Shown here piece by piece: positions 56,888 to 64,000 of a stretch of DNA of 64,000 nt. The position numbers and the translations under genes were made by a program. The notes below the pieces were generated by a model. That model saw only the letters and a list, made by a program, of their open reading frames with translations, was not told the origin of the DNA and searched no databases. The stretch's first letter is position 1, and every line of letters begins with the position of its first letter. This stretch comes from Lewinellaceae bacterium (GTDB taxonomy: Bacteria > Bacteroidota > Bacteroidia > Chitinophagales > Saprospiraceae), in NCBI GenBank assembly GCA_016710765.1, contig JADJUJ010000003.1, positions 434,001 to 498,000 of the forward strand, given 5' to 3'.

Positions 56888-58080
56888 ATGGCGCACATCG
56901 CACTCTTCATCTGGCTGTTTTCTTTGCTGGCGTTGGTACATACCTACGTGCTGTATCCTTTTTTGCTGCGGTTTTGGGCAAGAAATAAGCCGCTGAATCC
57001 CATTAGGTTTGCAGCAGATGATCAGGAGTTGCCCTTCGTTTCAGTACTCATGTCGGTGTACAATGAAGAGAAAGTGATGGCGGAAAAAATGAAGTCCCTG
57101 CTTGATTTGCACTATCCTGCCGATAAACTACGCTTATACATCGGGTCAGACTGCTCCAGCGACAATACCCATGCCCTGATTGCGGAACATATTTCCGATC
57201 GGTTGCATTTTGTACCTTTTGAACAGCGGCGGGGTAAACCTCCGGTCATCAACGACCTGGCGGCAATGGCCTTTGCCCGCGTGCCTGCTGGTGCAAACCA
57301 CGTATTGTTGCTGACCGATGCCAGTGTTATGCTGGAGCCGGAAGCCTTGTACCGCCTGGTCCGGCATTTTAAAAATCCAGGTATCGGAGTAGTCGATGCC
57401 TGCATGTTGAGTACTGGTACCCGTAAGGAAGGTATCAGTCAGAGCGAGGAGCGCTACATCGGTGGCGAATTGCAGCTAAAATCGGCCGAAAGCCGGCTAT
57501 GGGGTAAGATGATTGGTCCTTTTGGCGGCTGTTACGCCATGCGTTCCGATTTGTTTGAGCCCATTCCGCCCAATTCACTGGTCGACGATTTTTACCTGGT
57601 ATTCAGGGCCCTGGAAAAGGGTGCCGCTGCCATCAACGACCTCGATGCTCGTTGTTACGAAGGTGCAACCCACAAGGTGCGCGATGAGTTTCGGCGCAAA
57701 AAGCGCATTGCGGCAGGAAGTTTTCAGAATTTGCAGCGCTTTGGGCATTGGGTGCTTCCCCCGACCACCACGCTGGGTTTTGCGTTTTTGTCGCACAAGG
57801 TGTTGCGCTGGCTGGGTGGCTTTTTTATCATTTTGGCCTGGCTATCAAATGCAGTGCTGGCATATGGCAACCAAATCTTTCGCGGTTTGTTTGTAGCTTT
57901 TACCCTTGGTTTATGCCTGGTTCCTTTGCTCAACTGGTTGCTCAATAAGTTCAATATCCATCATTTTTACCTGAAAAGCATCGCCTATTTTTTAGCCATG
58001 AACGCAGCCCTGGTTGCTGGTTTTTTAAATGGCTGAACGGTATTCGCGAAAATACCTGGGAACGCACCGAACGATACTGA
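56888..58080 (+). CDS. Glycosyltransferase family 2, membrane (C-terminal frameshift)
   Basis: First helix IALFIWLFSLLALVHTYVL, then a GT-A domain with FVSVLMSVYNEEKVM, LLLTDASVML (D-x-D equivalent), GPFGGCYAMR and VDDFYL, then four C-terminal helices. It is a processive-looking GT2 that probably builds a surface polysaccharide. The frame breaks at 58027-58029; one more A gives LKWLNGIRENTWERTERY to the stop at 58078-58080, a typical GT2 end. ATG at 56888 is used. Confidence 0.85.
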
Positions 58081-58136
58081 CATGATTCAAACGACTTTTT
58101 GAAAATTTACCCACTCACCAACTAAAATCTTCTTTT

Positions 58137-59279
58137 TTGGAACCTGCAGCTTTAAATACCATAGAAGAGGCGCTGGAAGATCTCCGTGCCGGCAAAATTA
58201 TTATTGTCGTGGACGATGAAGACCGGGAAAACGAAGGTGATTTTGTTTGTGTTGCAGAACTGGTGACCCCCGCCATGATTAATTTCATGGCCACACACGG
58301 CCGTGGCCTGATCTGTACGCCCATCGAAGAAAAACGCGCGGAGGAACTCGAGCTGAACCTCATGGTAAGTGCCAATACCGCCTTGCATGAAACCGCTTTT
58401 ACAGTATCCATTGACCTGACCGGGCAGGGATGCACCACAGGCATCAGCGCTTATGACCGGGCAACAGGTATTCGCCACATGACGAACCCGGCAGCGAAAC
58501 CCAGCGATTTTGCCCGTCCGGGTCATATTTTCCCCCTTCGCGCCAAGCAGGGTGGGGTATTGCGCCGTATCGGCCATACCGAAGCCGCCGTAGACTTGGC
58601 CCGTATGGCCGGCTATTATCCCGCCGGAGTATTGGTAGAAATTCTGAATGAAGATGGTACCATGGCCAGGCTTCCCCAATTGCTGGAAATTGCGCGAAAA
58701 TTCGACCTAAAGATCGTCTCCATTGACGATCTGGTGGCTTACCGCATGCGCACCGAACGCATTGTTAAAAAAGAAATCAGCACCCCAATACACACCATCT
58801 ACGGAGATTTCGAGGCAACGGCTTATACCGATGTCACCAGTGGTGATTGTCATTTGGTGCTCCAAAAAGGCCAATGGCTGGCAGAGGAGCCTGTGTTGGT
58901 GCGGGTGCATTCCTCTACAGAGACGGGTGATATTCTTGGGACATTGCTGGACGACAGTGGTGCGCAAATCGGGGCTTCCCTCAAGGCAATTGCTGCCGAT
59001 GGAAAAGGCGCCTTTGTTTATTTGCGGCAATCGGATAAAAGCAATCTCCTCGCCAAACTGCAACACTACAAGCAGATGCGAGAGGGAAATGCACTCGAAA
59101 AATTTGAACTGAACTCTGGCATGGGTAAAAAAGATTTTGGCGTTGGCGCGCAGATACTCCGCGATTTGGGCATCACCAAGATCCGACTGCTGACCAATCA
59201 CCCACGCCCGCGTACTGGCTTTGTTGGCTACGGGCTGGAAATAGTAGAAAACATTCAGTTGCTGCCGGAAAGCAAATAA
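58137..59279 (+). CDS. ribB: 3,4-dihydroxy-2-butanone 4-phosphate synthase with degenerate GTP cyclohydrolase II domain
   Basis: Riboflavin synthesis. The N-terminal half (to about residue 205) has DDEDRENEGDFV, THGRGLICTP and HTEAAVDLARMAG, all complete. The C-terminal half aligns with GCHII, but the three zinc cysteines are absent (HSSTETGD where HSxCLTGD is usual; LDDSGAQ where RCDCGEQ is usual) and YLRQEGRGIG is replaced by YLRQSDKSNLL, so this domain cannot hydrolyse GTP and is probably structural. Start is TTG at 58137; no ATG is available without a stop. A separate ribA elsewhere is expected. Confidence 0.88.
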   Translation: MEPAALNTIEEALEDLRAGKIIIVVDDEDRENEGDFVCVAELVTPAMINFMATHGRGLICTPIEEKRAEELELNLMVSANTALHETAFTVSIDLTGQGCTTGISAYDRATGIRHMTNPAAKPSDFARPGHIFPLRAKQGGVLRRIGHTEAAVDLARMAGYYPAGVLVEILNEDGTMARLPQLLEIARKFDLKIVSIDDLVAYRMRTERIVKKEISTPIHTIYGDFEATAYTDVTSGDCHLVLQKGQWLAEEPVLVRVHSSTETGDILGTLLDDSGAQIGASLKAIAADGKGAFVYLRQSDKSNLLAKLQHYKQMREGNALEKFELNSGMGKKDFGVGAQILRDLGITKIRLLTNHPRPRTGFVGYGLEIVENIQLLPESK

Positions 59280-59303
59280 TTCGGTACAGACAACCCATCT
59301 TGT

Positions 59304-59311
59304 TATTTTTG
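59304..59311 (+). promoter_or_regulatory. -7 box for ubiE
   Basis: TATTTTTG matches TAnnTTTG, 10 bases before the ATG. Weak evidence for its use. Confidence 0.45.
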
Positions 59312-59321
59312 CATCCTGATT

Positions 59322-60059
59322 ATGGAAAACAAACCCGTTGTAACACCGTACCAATCTCCTGAAGGTAAAAAAGAGCAGGTGGAACGGATGTTCGATAAAA
59401 TTGCACACCGTTACGATTTTCTGAACCGGCTCTTATCGCTGGGTATCGATGTATGGTGGAGGAAAAAAGCCCTGGGTTACCTCAGCGCGCTGAAACCGAA
59501 GCAAATACTCGATGTCGCCACCGGAACAGCCGATGTGGCCATAATGGCCGCCAAAATGCTGAAGCCTGATGCGGTAATTGGCATCGACATTGCCAACCAG
59601 ATGCTTGAATTGGGCCGAGGAAAAATAGCATCGCAGGGTTTGGGCGAAGTCGTCACGCTGGAAACAGGCGACAGCGAAGCCCTTCGTTTTGACACCGGGA
59701 CTTTCGATGCGGTAACCGTTGCTTTTGGGGTGCGTAATTTTGAAAACCTGGAAAAGGGGCTGCAGGAAATGTACCGCGTGATGCGTTCCGGAGGCCGTGT
59801 AGTGATTCTGGAATTTTCCCGACCGCATATTTTTCCAATAAAACAGCTCTATAATACCTATTTCAAATACGTTTTACCACTTATCGGACGTTTAACAAGC
59901 CGGGACATCCGGGCCTACACCTATCTCTTTGAAAGCGTGCAGGCCTTCCCGGAAGGAGAGCAGTTTTTACAAATATTATCCAAAACCGGCTATCAAAATA
60001 CACAATGCGAACGACTTACACTGGGCATCTGCTCCATTTACTCGGCCACGAAGCCATGA
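59322..60059 (+). CDS. ubiE: Demethylmenaquinone methyltransferase
   Basis: SAM-dependent C-methyltransferase that makes menaquinone. Motifs: MFDKIAHRYDFLNRLLSLGI, DVATGTADVAI (SAM site), TVAFGVRNFENLEKGL, and the closing GICSIYSATKP. Length 245 aa. Its stop overlaps the porT start (ATGA), the arrangement usual for ubiE-porT in Bacteroidota. Intact. Confidence 0.95.
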   Translation: MENKPVVTPYQSPEGKKEQVERMFDKIAHRYDFLNRLLSLGIDVWWRKKALGYLSALKPKQILDVATGTADVAIMAAKMLKPDAVIGIDIANQMLELGRGKIASQGLGEVVTLETGDSEALRFDTGTFDAVTVAFGVRNFENLEKGLQEMYRVMRSGGRVVILEFSRPHIFPIKQLYNTYFKYVLPLIGRLTSRDIRAYTYLFESVQAFPEGEQFLQILSKTGYQNTQCERLTLGICSIYSATKP

Positions 60060-60759
60060 AAAAAACATTTTTGATCCTCGCTTTACTGGGCTGTTTCCAA
60101 TTTATGGCACATGCGCAGTATAAGCAGGGGAACGTTAATTACCTGGATTTTCAATCCAAACAGTACTATTTTGGCATCACGCTGGGATACAACCAGAGTG
60201 ACTTCAAGGTGTACCATTCCAAAGACTTTATCAACAACGATTCGATTAGTCGTGCGGAGTCGGTAACTGGTCCGGGCTTTAACCTGGGTATCATCTCCAA
60301 CCTGAAACTCGGCGAGTACTTCGACGTGCGCTTTTTACCTACGCTGTCTTTTGCTGAGCGCAACCTTCGTTATGCACCTCCCGGAGAAACGAATATTTAC
60401 CAAACCCGCCGCATTGAGTCGGTTTTTGTGGAAATGCCGCTTCATGTGCGGTACAAATCTGCACCCTATCACGACTTTCGCCTTTTTCTGGTTGGCGGTG
60501 TGAAATATATCTTTGATGTGGCCAGCGACTCCCGTACCCGCCAGGCCGGCGGACTCGTAAAAATTGCCCCCACCGACTTCCAGTTTGAATACGGTGCAGG
60601 CATCCAGTTCTTTTTTCCCTATTTTATCTTTTCTCCCGAGTTTAAAATCTCACAGGCATCAACAACGTCCTGATCTACAACGACCGCGTGCAACAAAGCA
60701 CCGTACTGGAAAAAGTAAACTCCAGAACTTTTACACTGTCGCTGCATTTTGAAGGATAA
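60056..60759 (+). CDS. porT: PorT, T9SS outer-membrane component (C-terminal frameshift)
   Basis: Signal peptide (MKKTFLILALLGCFQFMAHA), then a beta-barrel with YFGITLGYNQSDFKVYHS, GPGFNLGIISNLKLGEYF and YFIFSPEFKIS. A lost G near 60653-60655 causes the shift; with it the protein continues GINNVLIYNDRVQQSTVLEK to LHFEG at 60759. Identity rests on the sequence pattern and on the ubiE neighbour. It is the second T9SS gene in the window, about 16 kb from porX. Confidence 0.88.
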
Positions 60760-60965
60760 AAGGGGTTTAGAGTGGGATTTAGAGTAGGATGTAGGGTAGG
60801 GTTTAGCATTGGGTTTAGCATTGGGTTTAGGGGTTTTTCTGTTAATAATATTTCGTAATTTTGTAAAAAACCATGCTGATTTGGTCACCATTGGGTCCAA
60901 ATTTCATCTTCATTTCCCACGCTAAACCCTACGCTACACCCCCACCCTAAATCCCACCCTAAAGC
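60760..60965. repeat. Second telomere-like repeat array, abutting dnaG
   Basis: G/T-rich units (GGGTTTAGAGTGGGATTTA and so on) at about 60761-60832 and C/A-rich units (CGCTAAACCCTACGCTACAC, CCCACCCTAAATCCCACCCT) at about 60919-60963, with about 85 bases of unrelated sequence between. They resemble the array at 39587-39896 and again end directly before a start codon. Confidence 0.85.
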
Positions 60966-62942
60966 ATGATTCCACCCAAAACTGTTCAGGATATTCTCGA
61001 AACCACCCGCATAGAAGAGGTGGTGGAAGATTTCGTGGCGCTGCGCAAACGCGGCATCAACCTGATCGGTTTATGTCCTTTTCACAACGAAAAGACACCT
61101 TCATTCAACGTTAACCCGACGCGGAACATTTTCAAATGCTTTGGATGTGGAAAAGGCGGCGATGCTGTTACTTTTTTGATTGAGCACGAGCACTTCACGT
61201 ACCCGGAAGCGCTGCGCTGGCTGGCGCGGAAATACGGCATTGAGATTGAAGAGGTGGTGCGTACGCCGGAACAAATTGCCGAGCAACAAATCACAGAGTC
61301 GTTGTACATCGTAAATGATTTTGCTTTGCAGCATTTTCAGGAGCAGTTGTTTGATACCGATGAGGGCAAGTCGGTAGCGCTGAGCTATTTTAAAAAACGG
61401 GGGCTGCGGGAAGAAACGATTCGCAGTTTTGGCCTGGGTTATGCGCCGGATATTCGCGATCTGCTCCTCCGCAGGGCCAAGGCCACGGGCCATTCCATTG
61501 ATTTGTTGCAACAACTTGGCTTGTGCAGCCAGGATCAGAACCGCGACTTTTTCAGGGGCCGGGTAATGTTTGCCATCCATAATTTATCGGGCAAAGTGAC
61601 CGCCTTTGCCGGCCGCACCATGTCGACGGAAAAAACGGTACCGAAATACATTAATAGCCCGGAGACAGCCATTTACGTCAAGAATAAGATCCTGTATGGC
61701 GCCTTTCAGGCTAAAAAAGCGATTCGGCAAAAGGATGAATGCATCCTTGTAGAAGGCTACATGGATGTTATTTCCTTGCACCAGGAGGGTATCGAGAATG
61801 TGGTGGCGAGCAGCGGTACATCCCTGACAGAAGGACAACTGCAGTTGATCAAACGCAATACTGGGCAATTGAAAATCCTGTACGATGGCGACCCTGCTGG
61901 TATCAAAGCGGCACTGCGGGGACTGGACCTGGCGCTGGAGCAGGATCTCAATGTCAAAATCGTGTTACTACCCGAAGGGGAGGACCCCGACAGCTATGTG
62001 CAGAAGATAGGAAGGGAAGCCTTTCAGGAATACATCGACCGGGAGGCCAAGGACTTCATTCTTTTTAAAACAGAACTGTTGTTGGCTGATACCAAGGGCG
62101 ATCCGGTAAAAAGAGCGGGTCTGATCAAAGATATTGTCGGCAGCATCGCGCTCATCCCCGATCCCATCAAGCGGAGCGTTTACCTGCGCGAGTGCTCTGG
62201 CGCACTGGAGGTGTCGGAAACAGCCCTGGTGGAAGAATGCAACAAGCTCATTACCCAGGGCCTTCGAAAGCGGGCCGACCGGGAGGCGCGCAAGCCTGGC
62301 GCGGCTTCGGATACGCCGGGCGTAGCCACCCACGATTTTCCTTCACATGAACCCATGTGGGAGCCGCCGGTGGAAGATGGAAAAGACTTTAAAACACTAA
62401 ACAATAACGAGCAAGAAAGAGAAATTGTTAAAATTTTGATTCGATACGGCGATCAAAATCTAACAGAAGAGGTATCAGTAGCTTATTTTATCCTTTCAGA
62501 TATTGATGAATCTATAGATGCCTTTGAAAATGATCTTTACCGAATGATTGTTTCGGAGTGCAATGAACGGTTGTCAAAAAATGAAATGATTAATGCAGAT
62601 TATTTTTTGAATCATGAATCGAAGCGAATTAAAGATCTAGCCCTTGATCTACTTTTCGATCGTTTTGAGGGTGATTATTCAAGTAATTGGGAAGAAAAGC
62701 TAAACATGCCTTTGCAGTATCAAAAAACGATTGCATTAAATTTTGACTTGGCAACACGTTCTGCATTGAACCATTTTAAAAAGCATAAAATTGCTAACAT
62801 GATGTCAATCAATGCTGAGCGGATAAAAAATGCTGAGTTAAACGGTGATATAGATGGCTTTACAAATTATGTAAAAATTCAAATGAAGTTAAAGGAAGCC
62901 GCTGGTAGAATTGCAAAATTGACAGGCACTGTCGTATTATAA
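60966..62942 (+). CDS. dnaG: DNA primase
   Basis: Synthesises primers for replication. The CHC2 zinc finger (CPFH at 37-40, CFGC at 58-61) is followed by the core with TFLIEHEHFTYPEALRWLA, the Toprim domain (LVEGYMDVI at about 258-266, then LYDGDPAGIKAALRG) and a C-terminal DnaB-binding region. The C-terminal third (from about 62385) is visibly more AT-rich than the rest, with different codon choices. Frame intact. Lies 2 bases before rnz. Confidence 0.95.
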   Translation: MIPPKTVQDILETTRIEEVVEDFVALRKRGINLIGLCPFHNEKTPSFNVNPTRNIFKCFGCGKGGDAVTFLIEHEHFTYPEALRWLARKYGIEIEEVVRTPEQIAEQQITESLYIVNDFALQHFQEQLFDTDEGKSVALSYFKKRGLREETIRSFGLGYAPDIRDLLLRRAKATGHSIDLLQQLGLCSQDQNRDFFRGRVMFAIHNLSGKVTAFAGRTMSTEKTVPKYINSPETAIYVKNKILYGAFQAKKAIRQKDECILVEGYMDVISLHQEGIENVVASSGTSLTEGQLQLIKRNTGQLKILYDGDPAGIKAALRGLDLALEQDLNVKIVLLPEGEDPDSYVQKIGREAFQEYIDREAKDFILFKTELLLADTKGDPVKRAGLIKDIVGSIALIPDPIKRSVYLRECSGALEVSETALVEECNKLITQGLRKRADREARKPGAASDTPGVATHDFPSHEPMWEPPVEDGKDFKTLNNNEQEREIVKILIRYGDQNLTEEVSVAYFILSDIDESIDAFENDLYRMIVSECNERLSKNEMINADYFLNHESKRIKDLALDLLFDRFEGDYSSNWEEKLNMPLQYQKTIALNFDLATRSALNHFKKHKIANMMSINAERIKNAELNGDIDGFTNYVKIQMKLKEAAGRIAKLTGTVVL

Positions 62943-62944
62943 TC

Positions 62945-63850
62945 ATGCAGGTACAAATACTCGGCAGCAGTGCAGGAGGGCCCTTTCAAGGCAGGCATTA
63001 TACCGCACAAATCCTGCAGCAGGACAATCATTACTATTTAATTAATTGTGGAGAAGGTACAGAGGAACAGATGTACAAGTTTGGTGTAAAAGCCGACCGT
63101 CTGAACCATGTTTTTATTTCACATCTCCATGGCGACCATGTGTACGGGCTGGTAGGGCTCATTACTTCCTATTGCCTGAAGCGCCGAACGGAAACCCTGC
63201 ATTGCTATGCACCAGCAGGTTTGCAGGAACTGGTAGCGCAAACCTTTCGGTTAACTGGCGTTCGTACGCCCTTTCCGATGGTGTTCCATGTTGTTGATAC
63301 CGAACAATCCAGCCTTGTTTTTGAAAACCGCGGTCTAGAGGTTTGGAGCATCCCGCTGAACCACCGGACGCCATGTGCCGGATGGTTGTTCCGGGAAAAA
63401 CCGCGCCTGCGAAACATCAGAAAAGAAAAGATTGAGGAGTACAACCTCCATTACAGCCAACTACCTGCGCTAAAGCGCGGTGAGCACCTGCTGTTGCCCG
63501 ACGGGCGCAACATTCCGAATGCCGAACTTACCCAGGATCCGCCAGCCCCGCAGCAGTATGCTTTTTGCAGCGATACGGCCTTTTCCGAAAAGGTAGTGGA
63601 GCTCGTTAAATGCGTAGATTTGCTCTATCATGAGGCCACCTTTACCAACGATCATCAGGAGGAAGCGGCCATAGCCTATCACAGCACTGCCGAACAAGCC
63701 GCTACGGTGGCATTGCGAGCAGGTGTGGGCAGGCTCATTATGGGACATTTTTCTGCCCGCTACAAAAATCTGGAACAACACCTTTCCGAAGCCCGTGCCG
63801 TATTTTCAGCATCGGACGTGGTGGTGGAAGGCGAGTGGTACGGCTGTTAG
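62945..63850 (+). CDS. rnz: Ribonuclease Z
   Basis: tRNA 3' endonuclease. The zinc motif HLHGDH is at residues 60-65, with INCGEGTEEQM before it. Later conserved parts include SDTAFSEKVVE, HEATF, HSTAEQAATVALRAGV and IMGHFSARY. Length 301 aa. Intact; starts 2 bases after the dnaG stop, so co-transcribed. Confidence 0.95.
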   Translation: MQVQILGSSAGGPFQGRHYTAQILQQDNHYYLINCGEGTEEQMYKFGVKADRLNHVFISHLHGDHVYGLVGLITSYCLKRRTETLHCYAPAGLQELVAQTFRLTGVRTPFPMVFHVVDTEQSSLVFENRGLEVWSIPLNHRTPCAGWLFREKPRLRNIRKEKIEEYNLHYSQLPALKRGEHLLLPDGRNIPNAELTQDPPAPQQYAFCSDTAFSEKVVELVKCVDLLYHEATFTNDHQEEAAIAYHSTAEQAATVALRAGVGRLIMGHFSARYKNLEQHLSEARAVFSASDVVVEGEWYGC

Positions 63851-63908
63851 CGCATGTTGGGGTTGAGGGCAGTCGCTAATGTATCAACCCCAACAGCGGG
63901 TCCGCCAC

Positions 63909-64000
63909 TTACGCCAGTTTTTCAATGTCCCGGATCAAAATACTATTCCGGTTGAAATAGATCAGGTTGGATTTGCGCAGGTCATTGAGCACAGAGGTGA
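63909..64000 (-). CDS. C-terminal end of a Crp/Fnr-type regulator (partial)
   Basis: The minus strand reads TSVLNDLRKSNLIYFNRNSI then LIRDIEKLA and stop at 63911-63909, matching the end of the HTH-wing region of Crp/Fnr transcription factors. The rest lies beyond the window edge. Confidence 0.7.
   Translation of the reverse strand, partial: TSVLNDLRKSNLIYFNRNSILIRDIEKLA

Noticed and set aside
1..64000. rRNA and tRNA genes
   Set aside because: No rRNA-like segments or clear tRNA cloverleaf with a TTCGA loop and matching stems were found by reading; a tRNAscan run would be needed to be sure.

Overview
The window looks like chromosome of a Bacteroidota bacterium, most likely of the Saprospiraceae/Chitinophagales type and probably uncultured. 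The evidence is a set of type IX secretion (T9SS) genes (porX, porT, an SprA-like outer-membrane barrel protein, many proteins with a C-terminal sorting tail), TAnnTTTG promoter -7 boxes, a ubiE-porT gene pair, a 7TMR-DISM hybrid kinase with an AraC output domain, delta-60 repeats, and the intergenic CCCCGAAGGGGT-type palindromes common in this phylum. The species call is inference.

Layout. 1-11.5 kb: a lipase, an IS4-type insertion sequence (transposase broken by a 5-bp tandem duplication), a hybrid two-component regulator, and several exported SnoaL/NTF2-fold proteins interspersed with small MITE-like elements. One MITE has inserted into the signal peptide of a lipoprotein gene with a TA duplication. 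11.6-17.4 kb: two large T9SS-exported putative metalloproteases in tandem. 17.6-26.3 kb is the most unusual part: eight short AT-rich gene units, all on the minus strand, each followed by an imperfect palindrome with the RYYYAAC / GTTRRRY layout of integron attC sites. At the 5' end of the array is a tyrosine recombinase that carries an internally duplicated N-terminal domain and ends in an IntI-like SPLDxL tail. I read this as an integron with the integrase in the same orientation as its cassettes (inverse integron). The cassettes include a Fic protein, a WG-repeat protein, small membrane proteins and a duplicated lipoprotein.

26.5-39.6 kb: membrane pyrophosphatase, a delta-60 propeller protein, purC, a subtilase with SH3 domains, a membrane TIR protein, a VanY-like peptidase, a redoxin and nadC, plus two copies of a 275-280 bp palindromic repeat. 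39.6-64 kb: mostly housekeeping (ABA4-like, PAP2, thiL, porX, uvrC, a sugar nucleotidyltransferase, msrB, a GT2, ribBA, ubiE, porT, dnaG, rnz). Two arrays of a telomere-like CCCTAAAC repeat end right at start codons, one of them dnaG.

About 15 genes, including conserved ones (hppA, porX, porT, a GT2), are interrupted by single-base gains or losses, mostly in short homopolymers. Most of these are probably sequencing or assembly errors, not real pseudogenes. Where the correct frame could be reconstructed I give the whole gene span and the position of the break.
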